In this document: positions 1 to 10,585 of the stretch, one piece after another
Numbering within the stretch: the stretch's first letter is position 1
Layout: each line of letters opens with the position of its first letter
From: Allomyces macrogynus ATCC 38327
Lineage: Eukaryota; Blastocladiomycota; Blastocladiomycetes; Blastocladiales; Blastocladiaceae
Direction of reading: 5' to 3'
Assembly: GCA_000151295.1 (NCBI GenBank)
Contig: GG745332.1
Location: 29,443-93,442 of the forward strand
DNA: 64,000 nucleotides
Position numbers and translations under genes: made by a program
Notes under the pieces: generated by a model
The model's database searches: none
Told to the model about the DNA's origin: nothing
The model's input: the letters and a program-made list of their open reading frames with translations, nothing else

Positions 1-2017
1 TCCTCCACCCCCACCGCCGCCCCACCGCCCGTGATGGGCTTTGGGTCGGGTCCTCCCTACTCCTCCACCGCCCCGGTCATGGGGATGCGTCCCGGTGGCC
101 CACCGCCGCCTCCACCGCCACCCCCGATCGGCGGCGGTCCACCCCCACCTCCACCACCGCCCGAGCATGATCCCGCCGCCACCCGCACCCATGGCCCCCG
201 CGGGTCCACCCAAGCCTCGTCTCCGCGTGAAATTGCACTGGAACGAGATCCCCGCGGGTCGTGCGCCCGTCCCGCTCGAGGAAACCGTTTGGAACGAGGC
301 CGACGACGACCTGTCCGACGGGTCCGGGCCCGGCACGACGAGTCGTGGCGAATTGAACGGAGGTACCACGACGCCGCCGGGTAAAGTCGATTTCAATCGG
401 TCCAAGTTCGAGGCGTTGTTTTGTGTGACCGATTCGCCGGGTAAGTCCGGAAGACCAGCGGCGACGGGCGCGGCACCGAGTAAAAAGGCCGCGGTGCAGA
501 CGGTGCTTGATATGCGGCGCGTGAATAACGTGGATATCGCCTTGACCGCGCGGTACGGAAGGAACCAGACGGACTTGACGTGGCTGATTGACGCGATTAC
601 CGCGCTCGATGCGGACAAGTTGAGTTACGAGGACGTGGCCGCGATTGCCGAAATGGTGCCGACAGACGACGAGCGCAAGCTCCTGGGCCGACTTCGCCCG
701 GAACAGGTCAAGGCACTCGGACGGCCGGAAAAGTTCTTGTACGAGCTGCACCGCGTCGCCGACTTGCCGTATTACCTGTCGGCGTGGGCGTTGCGCGGGA
801 CCATGATTGCGGATTTGCGCAAGTTGACGGGTGATTTCACGGCGATCGCCGAACAGTGCGAGCGCCTCCGCACGCACGCCGGGCTGAAAGTGCTCCTCAG
901 GTCGATCTTGTCGCTCGGAAATCTCGCCAACTACGAGTACGGCCGCGCACCCGCCGCGGGGGCGGGGATGTACCGCGCGCCGCACATGCATCACCAGCCG
1001 CAAAAGAGAGGCGCCGCCGGGTTCAAGCTCGACGCGCTACCGAAGTTGCGCGACGTCAAGTCGGGCGACGGGAAGTGGACGCTCTTGCACTACTTGGCCG
1101 AGACCATGGCCGAGTCGGGCATGGGCTGGGTGCTCGATTTGCCCGCCGAGTTTGCGACGCTCAAGCCGCTGCGGCACGTGTCAACGGCCGAGTTGGCCGC
1201 GCAGCTCGCGACCATGACGAACGCGATTGCCAAGGCCAAGAACGCGCGCACTGCACAGCCGCCGTCGGCCGTGTTCGAGGAACGTATGGCTGCGGCCGTC
1301 GCGGACGCGGACGTGGTCTTGGCAGAAGCGACGGCAGCGCAGGCGAGTATGCAAGAGGCGTTTATTCGCGTCGCGCGGTACTTTGGCGAGGACCCGGAGG
1401 CGGCCGCCAAGAACCAGTTTGCGAACGTGGTCGTCAAGTCGCCCGAGGACATGTTCCAGATCCTCGACTTGTTCTTCACCTACCTCGAAACGGCCGTGCG
1501 CGAGAACACGCAGCGCCGCGACCGGGAGCGGAAGGCCAAGGAGCGCGAGGCCGCGGCCGCACGCGCCAAGTCGGAGCCCAACTTGGCGCGCGGCAAGGGC
1601 GGCAGCGGTGACGCCAATGGGACCGACAAGGACGGCGCGTCGCCGCCGGCGCTCAGGAGGACGGCGTCGACGCTCCCGCGTGGGCCGTACCGCCCGCGAC
1701 CGATTTCGCGGCACGGGGTCGATGCCGAGATGTTGGCGGCGGGCGCCAAGAAATTGCGCCGCACCGAGTCGATGGTGGCCGTGCACGGTAAAGAGTACGA
1801 GGTCGCACGCACGTTGCGCACGGTGTTTGACAAGTGCCACGAGTGCTCGCTTGCCGTCGACGAGTGCGATTGTCCGCCGGTTGATGTGGTCGTCTCGGTC
1901 GAGCGCAGTAATGCGATTCGCGGCAAGCGGCGCGCGGCCAACGCTGCCACCGCGATCGACGAGGAGAAGGAGAATGGTGGCGGCGCGGGCAGTGAGGGGT
2001 GGCCGCAGTCGGCCTGA
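1..2017 (+). CDS. Formin (FH1-FH2), 5'-incomplete
   Basis: Actin-nucleating formin; the 5' part lies outside the window. A poly-proline FH1-like stretch covers bases 1-165 and is followed by an FH2 domain from about base 205 to 1500. FH2 landmarks are the start motif LHWNEIPAGR, a GNLANYEYG segment, and the FKLDALPKLRDVKS...LLHYLAE block (about bases 1020-1100) that marks the FH2 core. The C-terminal tail is basic and then has a Cys cluster (CHECSLAVDECDC) of unknown role; no DAD is obvious. No intron is seen in FH2. The poly-proline runs in frame 1 while FH2 is in frame 2, so a one-base shift lies near 160-172, either an indel error or real damage. The stop is TGA at 2015. By family knowledge, FH1 binds profilin and FH2 caps and elongates actin barbed ends in the cytoplasm. 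Family assignment is firm; subfamily is not. Confidence 0.9.
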
Positions 2018-2648
2018 AGCGTTTCGTTTCTTGCTTGGATTACCTAGCTGCCTGTTCGGACTTTGTCGTTTTTGCGCGTGTGTTGCTTGCTGCTGCGTGT
2101 GCATTTCTGTTCTCGTTCCGGTCCTTCTCCCTGCCTGGCCGGAGATTTTAGCGAGGATGAGTTTCGCGGCGCCATGCAAGAAGGGGTCCCGCATGCTGCC
2201 GCGGCTCATGTTGAATACGAAATCCGTTTTTGCTTCGCGTTTTGTGGGTCCTCCGGCGGTTCAACTGGGTGGAGAAGGGCTGGACAGGACGAGGCGGTCG
2301 AGTACGGTCGAGTATGAATTGGAGGCATGCTCGAGCCATGTCGCGTCGCACCGCGCCGATTCTACCACGAATCAGGGGGATACGTTGTTTTCGAGCATGA
2401 CCAACGTGGCGGGATTTGTATTGCGTGTCGACTTGAAGATGAACCGTTCAACTGACGTGCCGTTGTTCTTGCTCTCAAGAACAACGCATCGAAAAGGAGA
2501 AGTCTCTCGTCAACCGACATGAATTCTACGGCTCTTGAAGGAGGCCATTTTTCGAAAGAGCGCGTGAATCTTTGTTTTCGTTTCGCATCCTTGCTCTATT
2601 CTGACCCGATGTGCCACGTACAGCGGTATCAACGACGTTGCTGCGACC
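2018..2648 (+). other. Decayed 5' region of the truncated Cys-rich gene copy
   Basis: No intact gene. From about 2460 the DNA aligns with internal exons of the complete copy on the minus strand at 62.9-63.1 kb, including a 60-bp intron of identical length (about 2563-2622, GTGAAT...ACAG). Frames are broken: a TGA at 2520 blocks the frame that would join the conserved coding region. The stretch 2018-2460 holds only the formin 3' flank and nothing recognisable. Confidence 0.5.
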
Positions 2649-3375
2649 ATGTCGTCGCTCGGCCCTCCACCACAACCTGTCGACGGCCACATTCTACTCC
2701 GGCGGCGCAAGCTACTCGCACGCGCGTGCGCGACCCTCGCCGACCTTGTCGAACTAAGCAAGTGGACCAACACGGCCGACGACGACCAGCTCGTCGACGC
2801 GATCTATATGATACGGTATGTCTTCCCCCACGCGCTTCTCCATCATCCACCCTTCCTAACTGACCCTTTGTTGCTCTCATAGCCGCCATCACCCCGCTGA
2901 GCCCGCTCGATTCACGACGAGCACGCGCACGCGCGATCTGGTCACGGCGGCGCTCACGCACCCGTGCCTGCTCGAGTTGGTCAACCGCACCACGACCGCG
3001 GGCCGCTCCGAGATTTTCCCGGCCATGAACCCGTTCGACTACCTGCCGCACTGGCTGTGGTCGTGCATTCCGCCCGAGCCGGCGACGACCGAGGAAGATG
3101 CGGCGATCATGCGCGAGCTCGAGGGGACAGATCGCAAGCAGGGTGTGCCGAGACGGGGGACCGTGGTCAAGAACTGGGTGCGCGACCCGGATGCATGGTA
3201 CCGGCGGTGCTACCGCGATACGTGCCGCGAGTGTGCTGTGCGCAAGGACGGGACCACGTGCGACGCGTGTGCCCTGGAGGAGGATGACGGTGACGAGGAG
3301 GAGGGCAGCAGCGTGGGCTCGGAGCGGCGCGACACGGTGGAGGACGATGGTCAAGGCGTGTTGATTGAGTCGTGA
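2649..3375 (+). CDS. Unknown Cys-rich acidic protein, 5'-truncated copy
   Basis: Function not recognised. The model is join(2649..2815, 2883..3375), 219 residues, with a 67-bp GTATG...TAG intron and matching phase. It aligns with the C-terminal half of the longer paralogue at 62121-63748. Conserved features are an LLRRRKLLARAC segment, a hydrophobic/aromatic block (FPAMNPFDYLPHWLWSC), and a Cys cluster spaced C-x4-C-x2-C-x9-C-x2-C (YRDTCREC...TTCDAC) that could bind metal. An acidic tail follows. The start chosen is the first in-frame ATG (TCG TCG follows); the same ATG is internal in the paralogue, so the protein lacks its N-terminal ~250 residues. A 26-nt exon loss next to the intron is offset by one missing C in exon 2, so the downstream frame is preserved, which suggests it stayed under selection or decayed recently. 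Confidence 0.55.
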
Positions 3376-3453
3376 GCGATCGCAGAAGCGGTGTCGGTAT
3401 TGATGTTGTTGAATGGGTGGACGCGACTCACTGTTGCGTCAGGATTGACACCT

Positions 3454-3613
3454 AGTCTCGGACTTCTCTCAGGCCGGGGATCGATCTCTGGCAGGTCTCC
3501 GCAGTTCCAATCAAGTGCGGTCGGAAAGGCATGTCATGTTCAGGATGCTGTTTGGCTCGCACAAAGCCCACCCAAGATGAGGCCGTCCCACGAGAGACAA
3601 CCCACTTCACCGA
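3454..3613. other. ~160-bp segment present only in duplication copy 1
   Basis: Relative to the inverted copy (near 62065), copy 1 holds about 160 extra bases between GATTGACACCT and GTTGGTGAATT. No coding sense, terminal repeats or clear target-site duplication are visible. It could be an insertion in copy 1 or a deletion in copy 2. Confidence 0.5.
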
Positions 3614-3926
3614 GGTTGGTGAATTAGCTGTGGGCCAACGACTGCCCTGGTGCTGTTATGATTTGGGTCAGACAGCATGCCTTCGTGTTCACGCCCCCGC
3701 TGACGCGGAGCTATGCATCCCAGCATGCACAGAGTCAACACCTGCGCGCCTCTACAGAGTTAGCTTCGCCAGCTCGCAGAGAGAAGGCATCTTATACAAG
3801 GTGAGTCTAAATCGGGGTCTTGAAGGCTATCCATTCGTGTTGGCATGACGACACTTGGTCAGAGTCTCGGCCAATCGGAACCTTGTCCACCGTACTTGTC
3901 TCTGAGAATCACAATCTGAGTCGGGA

Positions 3927-4742
3927 TTATCGATGAGCTGATGGTTTGGGTGGGAGACGTTGTCTTGTGTGATTCCAAGCTAGAAATGCACTTGGCGGGC
4001 AAAACAGGTACTTGGCCGGCCACTGGACCTCTTGCGGGATCATTGGGCTCGCTTGCACGAATGGCCCCATGACCATAAGCACCGAGATGCGCACATTCAA
4101 CGCCGAGTCGAGCTTTGGGTCCCTGGCCTGTGCGACCAGGCGCGGCGGAAGGAACTGGCTGCTCAAGTCGCAGTCGAGCAACCCCTTGGTCAAGACGTGC
4201 GACAACGCCCCATCGGTCAAGTTCCACGAAAACTCGGTCTTGAGTATGATGCTGTCAGCGGCCCCACCCGAGACAGTGACAACATTGGCCTGCTTGACGG
4301 TCGTGGACTTGGACCGCAACACGTCAGTTGTGCTGGCGATCGTCGCCCACGGCGTGGCTGGCGCGTTCACATGGACTTGGGGCTCAAAGATCTGGATTGG
4401 ATAGATGCTCGTGTTCTTGACCCACAAGGCCGCCGTGGGGCTCTCAATATCGCTGTCGTTGCTGCCACGCCACGTGAAGACCGGGTGGCCTGTTATGTTG
4501 GTGTTGATGAAGTACGAGCCTTTCACACCAGCAAGCATCTGGAACTGCACGTCGGGGGGCTTGACTTGAACAAAGATCAAAATAATCACGACGAGGGAGA
4601 TCAGAATGGTGATCACTGACACAGCGCAAAGAATGCGCTGAAAGCGATGCGTGGTGATGGTTTTGCGCCAGCCAGTGAGAGGAGCATTGGGAACCGCGAA
4701 CGGGTACTTGTCGTTGTGTGTGGTGACGGGGAGTGTGGACAT
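3927..4742 (-). CDS. LEA2-like type II membrane protein
   Basis: 271 residues from ATG at 4742. The layout is a short cytosolic N-terminus, one strong transmembrane helix (residues about 38-62, ILISLVVIILIFVQV core), then about 190 residues of beta-rich, N-glycosylation-bearing ectodomain (NTNITG, WVKNTSIYPI). The alternation and the NTSIYPI(QI) motif resemble LEA2/water-stress-hypersensitive domains found in fungal vacuolar and plasma-membrane proteins. The match is to fold pattern only and was not tested by search. The frame stays open upstream of the chosen ATG to 5120, but that part is low in protein-like character. No intron is needed. A function in membrane contact or vacuole biology is speculation. 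Confidence 0.6.
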   Translation of the reverse strand: MSTLPVTTHNDKYPFAVPNAPLTGWRKTITTHRFQRILCAVSVITILISLVVIILIFVQVKPPDVQFQMLAGVKGSYFINTNITGHPVFTWRGSNDSDIESPTAALWVKNTSIYPIQIFEPQVHVNAPATPWATIASTTDVLRSKSTTVKQANVVTVSGGAADSIILKTEFSWNLTDGALSHVLTKGLLDCDLSSQFLPPRLVAQARDPKLDSALNVRISVLMVMGPFVQASPMIPQEVQWPAKYLFCPPSAFLAWNHTRQRLPPKPSAHR

Positions 4743-5357
4743 GCGTAGTGGCCGTGTGAGCGACGCGTTGTTGGGTGGAACGTGGTCTCTTGGGGTGGAG
4801 AATCGACGACAGGTGCACGTCGTGTCCTGATGATGACAGGCTGGATAGGATGCCGTGTTGGTGAGGATGCAAAACGGGGAGCGAGGGGCGGCCCACCACT
4901 TTATTGCTGCACGCTCTGAATCTGGTTCGCGTGTGCGCCAGCGCGCCGTCTCCTCCGGCTTCGAGTTCCAGCCGTCGAAAGAGTCGAGAAATATGGACAT
5001 GAACTCAGCGTTGCCGACATGAACGCGCAAGTCGAACGCATCGTTTGCAGCGCCATGCATTGTCGCCAAATCCAGGCTGTCTGCCAAATCCGGCTGCATC
5101 TCTCTGCAGGCCGAAAACAAACGGTTTCAATCCAGAGCGTGTGCGCCACGATATATGTATCCATTCCAGCGGTGTGTGTTTCACGCTGGGTGCTTCAATG
5201 CGCTACAGGTCGCCGTCGGCCGCATCGGCCAACAGCCATGCTGAGTTGGACTGCAACGGCGTGCAGCGCCACCGGCTGGTAGTACGTGACGACCGACAGA
5301 CGCACGCACATGCACAGTCAGCCAGCCATTCATGCCCATGTCCACCCACGTCGTGAT
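4743..5357. other. Intergenic, no gene recognised
   Basis: Holds the upstream region of the LEA2-like gene, including a possible TATA-like ATATA near 5149-5157. Several short frames exist on both strands but none shows family features. Confidence 0.4.
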
Positions 5358-5527
5358 CGAAAGGGAGAGTCCCTTGCTGACGATGCCCGCGGCAATCGTC
5401 TCGCCGCCCTTGCGCAGCATGATTCGGCGATATCCTCACCGTCTAGCTCATAACAGACGGGCCGATCAAGCGACATTTCAGCGAGCGTGGTTGTGCCGGT
5501 CACAACGCGTGGGGTCTTGTTGTTCAC
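5358..5527 (-). pseudogene. Fragment of EF-1A/HBS1/eRF3-type GTPase C-terminal domain
   Basis: On the minus strand, a frame from 5527 reads KTPRVVTGTTTLAEM then SLDRPVCYEL. After a one-base shift at about 5418 it continues as MLRKGGETIAAGIVSK. In the EF-1A superfamily, domain III ends with a (A)LVE-x-L-x-RPVC block followed by LR-x-GG-x-TIAAG-x-V, closest in wording to HBS1-type proteins. No start codon, no G-domain and no continuation are present, and the text after SKG is not conserved. This is best read as a relic moved or left here by rearrangement; the parent gene is not in the window. Confidence 0.6.
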
Positions 5528-6194
5528 TCAACCACTGCTGCGTAAACACGCGAAATAGTGCTTGGTTTAGACTTGCCCGCAATTGGCGCCAGAGGCGGTG
5601 CCGATGTTGCTGGTCGTTGCTGGACGTTGCTGGTCGTTGCTGGTCGTTGCTTGCTTGCTGGTCGTTGCTGGTCCATGGCCATGACGAGGTCGTTTGTGTT
5701 GTCATGGGAGATAAAAGTGATTAATCTCCATGTTACATGCCGCTTGCGCCGAATGCGCCGTCTTCATCCTCGATCGCTCTCCCCTGACACCTGTGCCGTG
5801 CCGACCGGCGACACACCACTGCCAGCATTCTGCATAGAACCCCTGATTCTGCTCGTGAACGTGCCTTCATCAGCGTCCACCAGGACGCGCCCGCCAACAC
5901 CGCTTTTCAAGCAAACCGACCGCGACCTCCACTTCGACTTTGAGTCTCGCCGACTTGCGACCCTCGGAACTGTCCATCGACCCCCCGACCTCGCTGCAGC
6001 AAACGCCATGTTTAGGTCTCTTCCTGCCGTCGGCGTGGCGCGCGGGCTCGTCCGCGACGTGATCACGGCCGCCGACGACATCACGACCGAGCGCGCTTCT
6101 GCCGCCATCGCCGACGGCAACTTTACGGAAAACAAGAAAATCAAGGAAAACAAGGACAACAACATCAAGATTGCTCTGTCGCCGGCGGCCCAAG
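5528..6194. other. Intergenic with a 10-bp tandem repeat
   Basis: No supported gene. A readable frame runs through 5700-6190 but has no family features. The short tandem array at 5605-5673 lies here. Confidence 0.4.
5605..5673. repeat. Short tandem repeat (TGGTCGTTGC)n
   Basis: About six imperfect copies of a 10-bp unit, TGGTCGTTGC, with one TGGACGTTGC variant and one TTGCTTGC interruption. Confidence 0.8.
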
Positions 6195-8273
6195 ATGGCG
6201 GCAGAAAAGACCGCGAGCGCGACAGACCTCGCCGCCGCGCCCGCGACGACGACGAGCGTGCACTCGCAACTCGCGCTCGCGTCGTACCTGTACCAAAACG
6301 GCCTGCTCGAGGCCAATGTCAACGACCGCAACGAAAAGGCGCTCGGGGCCACCAACCCGAAGCCGTCGGCGTTCAACGCCATTGCTGCGCGCGACTTGCT
6401 CGTCGCAATGGCATTCGGCGGCGTGCGGTGGCATCGCCGCCAACGACGACTTGCGCGTCGCCGCAGGGCACGCGCCAGTCGGCGACATGCACATGGAAAC
6501 GGTCCACCCGCTGCAGATCCGCGGCGCCCTGGCCGATCCGCCCGTCGACAGCAAGAAATTTGTGGTGGGTGATCTCAAGTTCCGCGCTGATACGTTGGCG
6601 ACCCCCGCCCTCACAACGAGCACTACCGATCCCGACTTCTATCGCCGTGCCGGTCCGATGGCGAATGCCGCCGCTGCCATTACGGGCCAGCCCGTCATTG
6701 CCCGTGTTGTCGACTCGACGCCCCGTCGTTGCGTGCGCCGCATCCTTTACCATGCCCGAGCCGCTCATCGGCACGATCCTTGCCTGCCAAAAGAACCAGC
6801 TGCACTTTTACGCGACAGACGACGCGGTCAAGAACACGTCGGGCAAGCGCACCGCCACCGCGACCATCCTCGATTTGCTCCGCAGTCCTCTGCCGCATTT
6901 GACCGCCGCCCCCGTGCTGAACTACTACCACGCGAACAGCACGGTGGTGGGACCGCTGCTGCCGCACGTCAACACGCTCATGGTCACGGACCACCATTTC
7001 GCTTCCGCACTCGAAGACGACGCGACCGGCTCCATTGGTACCGGCTCTATTCCTGCCACACACGACCACCTCGCCGACGATTTGATCCAGCACTCGTCCT
7101 CTACGGCGCCGCACTTGACCGCTGCATCGGCCACGACCGCCGTCGGCATTCTTACGCACGAGCTGCCCATGAACACGGGATCGGCCCCGCTTGAGACGCC
7201 CCTGCCCATCCGCACGCATGCGGGCCCCGCCGCACTGTTCTCGCCGACCCAGCAGGCGAGCCGCACTACGCTCATTCCGGCTCGGCGGCGTTCTGGACCA
7301 ACTGTCCGCCGCACTCACGAGCCGGTTCTCGTCGAGGAAGTAGACGAAGAAGAATCACCCGCGATGCCGCCGAGTACCGTGACTCGGCGCGTCACCGAGC
7401 AACTCGCTGGACCTACGGTCGCATTCACGCTCGCGACTGACTCGCTTGGGCGTGCTCATTCCGCTCTCCCGGCCGTCGCGGTCGTGTCCGACGAGGACGA
7501 AGACGGAGTAGTCGAGCACGGTGCTCGACCGACGACGATGCCGACCGTTCCCGCCCCCAGGGACTTTATCATGTCGCAACCGGACGCGCCATTCGCGCGG
7601 GGTTTGGCCGGCCCCCGCACACGGCCCGGCACTCGCCATGCACCCGAGCCGCCACGTCCAGCCGCGGCGCCGCACTTTTCGCTCTCGCGGCTTTCCCGTG
7701 CACCGTTTGCGGCGCTCGTGGATGAGCCCGCCGAGGAGGATGAGGAGGACGACTCGATCTAGCACAAATTTGCCGCCGTTACCTCGGTCGAGCAGGTTCC
7801 CCATTCAACGAGGCGCGTGGCGGTGTCGCACACCCCGTTTGGCTCGCCATTGTCGCGGGTCAAGGCTATGCACGGGGTCGCGGAATGTGACGAAGAAGAG
7901 GCCGAGGATAAGACGACGGTTCACTCGGCCGAATTGGCTCGGTGACCGTCGTGTGTCGCCGCCGCCGCCGCCGCCGCCGCCAAGGCCGTCATTTGCAATT
8001 GCCGAAGACGACGAAGAGGAAAGGGATCATCTAGTGGTCATGGTCGTAATGGCACCCGTTGCGGCCTCCGCGCGTTTCGAACCTCCCTCGGCTTTGACCG
8101 TCGCACTGGCAACGACGCCGGACCCGTTCTTCGTCCCGGCGTCAGCAGATCAATTGTGGAGACCGGTGCGACTTGACCAATCGAGCGTGACCCTGACGAA
8201 GGGCGCCGATCTCAACTTTGTCAACATGGATTCGTGGATTGCGGCGTTGACTGAGCGTGTTGAGTGTGCGTGA
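6195..8273 (+). pseudogene. Unknown gene broken by frameshifts and a stop
   Basis: Function not recognised. Protein-like sequence starts at ATG 6195 (frame 0; SYLYQNGLLEANVNDRNEKA) and shifts by one base near 6425 (into frame 1; GGIAANDDLRVAAGHAP). It shifts again near 6735 (frame 2; GTILACQKNQLHFY), runs to an in-frame TAG at 7760 and continues in the same frame with good codon character (HKFAAVTSVEQVPH). It then shifts once more in a CCG repeat near 7945-7980 to end at 8273. All shifts are +1, and none is explained by a plausible GT-AG intron. The product would be about 690 residues, acidic in its C-terminal half, with no transmembrane helix. It is either a decaying gene or an intact gene seen through base-call errors. 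Confidence 0.5.
7958..7982. repeat. CCG trinucleotide run
   Basis: An uninterrupted (CCG)n tract of about eight units inside the broken gene at 6195-8273. It coincides with one of its frame changes. Confidence 0.8.
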
Positions 8274-8908
8274 TGCCTGATACGGTTTCGATTGCCCGCT
8301 TTTGCTTATTTGTTGTTGTGCGCTTACTTGATTCTTTTTCCGTCCATGGTCTCGTGTTCACTGGTTCTTATGACTAGTTTTGTGTTCACTGGTTCTTATG
8401 ACTTTTGACTCTGCCACTTGGCTCCCGTTCTTGGCGGCCCAACTGGCCTTTTGTGCAGGCGCTTCGACTGACTGGTGGAGAGTTGACTTGTTCTTCTGTG
8501 TGGATCCGGACTGGGATCATGGACTGAAAAGTGGCGGACGATGAGAGACGTGCTTTTCGTTGCATTTTCCGGGTTGTCTTTTGTTTTCGTGCTTGCGAAC
8601 GTTTGCTTGAACCCACATTATCGCTTTGCCGCCCGGCCCGTAGACACCTTTTGTCTTGGCACTCACAGGTCACGATCGTGCTCATGTCTACGGCTTCCTC
8701 CGTCCTCTTGTGCGTGCCTCCCGGCTGCGCGGTTCATGGGTGTTTCTATCAGTTGGAGGATTTTTGAAGCCAGCTGGTAGAAGGTAAATGCAAGCGTTGC
8801 TCCATTTGCCATGTTCTCCGTATTGGTATTGCAACCAGTACTCCAGGACTAGCGATGCCCGACCAAACCCACAAGATGGGGTGCAAGCAGACAAACATGC
8901 GCAATTAG
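8274..8908. other. Intergenic, no gene recognised
   Basis: About 630 bases, somewhat richer in T than its surroundings, between the broken gene and the 3' end of the TACO1 gene. A 23-base direct repeat (about 8355-8377 and 8382-8404, TTTTGTGTTCACTGG-like) is visible. No protein-like frame. Confidence 0.4.
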
Positions 8909-9972
8909 CTATTCCAGGTTTGTATATACGCGAACAACGTCGTCCATTCCCTCGAGCTTGTCAATGAGCTTCCCGAGCTCGACCTCCCGCTCTCCCTCAG
9001 CCGTGACCGTGTAGTCCTCGTTGACAATATAGCTGCCTTCGACCGAGGTTACTTGCAACCCGCGTTCCTTGAGTGCGTTGCTCACTTGGTACATGGCCGT
9101 GTATTCGGTCAACACCTGGGGGTCACAACAGAGCAGCGAGTCAGCACAAATGCCGTCAATTCGTGTTCTGTCGTCTTCTCCACCCCATGGGAATCTCACT
9201 GGATGGACGCAACGTACCGCATACTCGGACTCGTCCTCGTTTGCCGGATGCACGTCCTCTGCGCCGGCTTCGAGCGCTGCACCCAACACCTTTTCCAACG
9301 CCGCGTCTGTACTCGCTACGTCGGTCGGTGCCGTGACTGTGATGACGCCCTTGCGCGAAAACATGAACGCGACCGACGACATCGACCCGCCAACCTTGGT
9401 CAGCGCGGCCTTGACGTTTTTCACGGTGCGGTTCGAATTGTCGGTGACGGCCTCGACAATGAACGCCGTGCCTAGCGCCGACCCTTCGTACGTGACGGTG
9501 ACGAGGTTGCTCGCGTCGGGGCCCTGGGCCTTTTTGAGCGCCGCATCGATGCTCGCCTTGGGCATGTTGATGGCACGCGCCTTAGTTAGCAACGCGCCGA
9601 GCTTGTTGTTGACAGCTGGGTCAATCGAGCCGCCGCCAGCTAGGAGTCGTGTGGCCCGAGCGTGAGTGGCCGTGAAAGATTAGTTTGGGGTTGGAGTGAC
9701 CAAGGCGTACACTTCACGGCCGCAATCATCTCTCGACCGAGCCGCGAAAACTGGAGCGCGCGCTTCGTGTCGGCATCGCCCTTCTTGTGCCTGATCTTAG
9801 ACCACTTGTTGTGGCCGGCGTAACGGCACGGCATGGCCATGATCACGGTGGTGGTCGCGGCCGGGATCGCGGCGCGTGGTGCAGGGACGGGCAGGTGGAC
9901 AGCTGTCGGATGGCGAAGAACAGCGCGGGCGACGGCACCGGCGCCCAATCGCGGCGTAATGGCGTTGAACAT
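8909..9972 (-). CDS. TACO1: TACO1/YebC-family mitochondrial translational activator
   Basis: Three exons, complement(8909..9115, 9218..9639, 9711..9972), 296 residues with all phases closing. An Arg/Ala-rich N-terminus of about 55 residues with few acids reads as a mitochondrial presequence. The YebC signature follows: AGHNKWSKIRHKK, then REMIAAVKSGGG across intron 1, then ARAINMPKASIDAALKKA. The central part has the family's YEGSALGTAFIVEAVTDN block, which is followed by FMFSRKGVI. By family knowledge, TACO1 binds mitochondrial rRNA/mRNA and promotes translation of mitochondrially encoded subunits (COX1 in animals). Introns are 71 bp (GTACGC...TAG) and 102 bp (GTACGT...CAG). The length is typical for eukaryotic TACO1. 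It is transcribed divergently from the GST gene about 610 bp away. Confidence 0.93.
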
Positions 9973-10447
9973 AATTGGACTCGCTGGATATGGTCGATTG
10001 TTGAACTTGGCTCGATAATTTTGGGCCGTCGGTTGCTGTTCCTCCTTGGCTCTCGGCGTTTTTGCAGCAAGAAACGCGAAATTGTTCGCCAAGAGTAAAT
10101 AGAGCTCGCTGGAAATAATCTTTGGAATGGGCGAGTCTTGCCGCCGCTGCTGGTTGATAAATTTTACTGGCGTTGACGAGCGATCACTTGGCACATGAGA
10201 ATCAGCTGACCGAACAGAGTCTCGCACCTCGGCAACCAGCGCCAAATCGGATCGCGTTTTGCTTCCATCAGAGCTTCCGCCAGGCGAGGCGCCGTGTTGA
10301 TGCGGTCGGATCTGCCGCTCACCCACCGCACGCCGCCAAAGCGAGACGTGCCGACGACACCGTTTGCGCCTGTGCCGGCGCGCGCTGAGAGAGGACGGTC
10401 CTGAATGTGGCCGCACGCCCAGTGAAGCGGGGCGTTCGATGAACCGA

Positions 10448-10456
10448 AATATATAT
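10448..10456 (+). promoter_or_regulatory. TATA-like box upstream of GST
   Basis: AATATATAT-type run about 130 bp before the GST start codon, in the otherwise gene-free 610 bp between TACO1 and GST. A position-based guess only. Confidence 0.35.
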
Positions 10457-10585
10457 CTGGCAGTGTCCCTCGTCGTAGCCTGTTCTCTCGAGCGACTTGC
10501 TGCTGTTTTCCCCCCTTGAATGTCGTGCTTCAGCTGCCGCTCTGCAACTTGGACCAACCGACCCTGCAACGCTATCGACGACAAC

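Larger units (their letters stand above)
2460..3846 (+). repeat. Inverted duplication, copy 1
   Basis: About 1.4 kb that matches 61841-63100 in inverted orientation. The match includes coding exons, two introns and several hundred bases of 3' flank, for example a conserved stretch around 3630-3780 (GACGCGGAGCTATGCATCCC is identical in both copies). Homology ends sharply near 3846. Copy 1 carries about 160 extra bases at 3454-3613. Confidence 0.85.

Noticed and set aside
2519..2863. Start of the truncated Cys-rich copy at ATG 2519
   Set aside because: That frame cannot join the conserved exons through the 60-bp intron; the in-frame ATG is at 2649.
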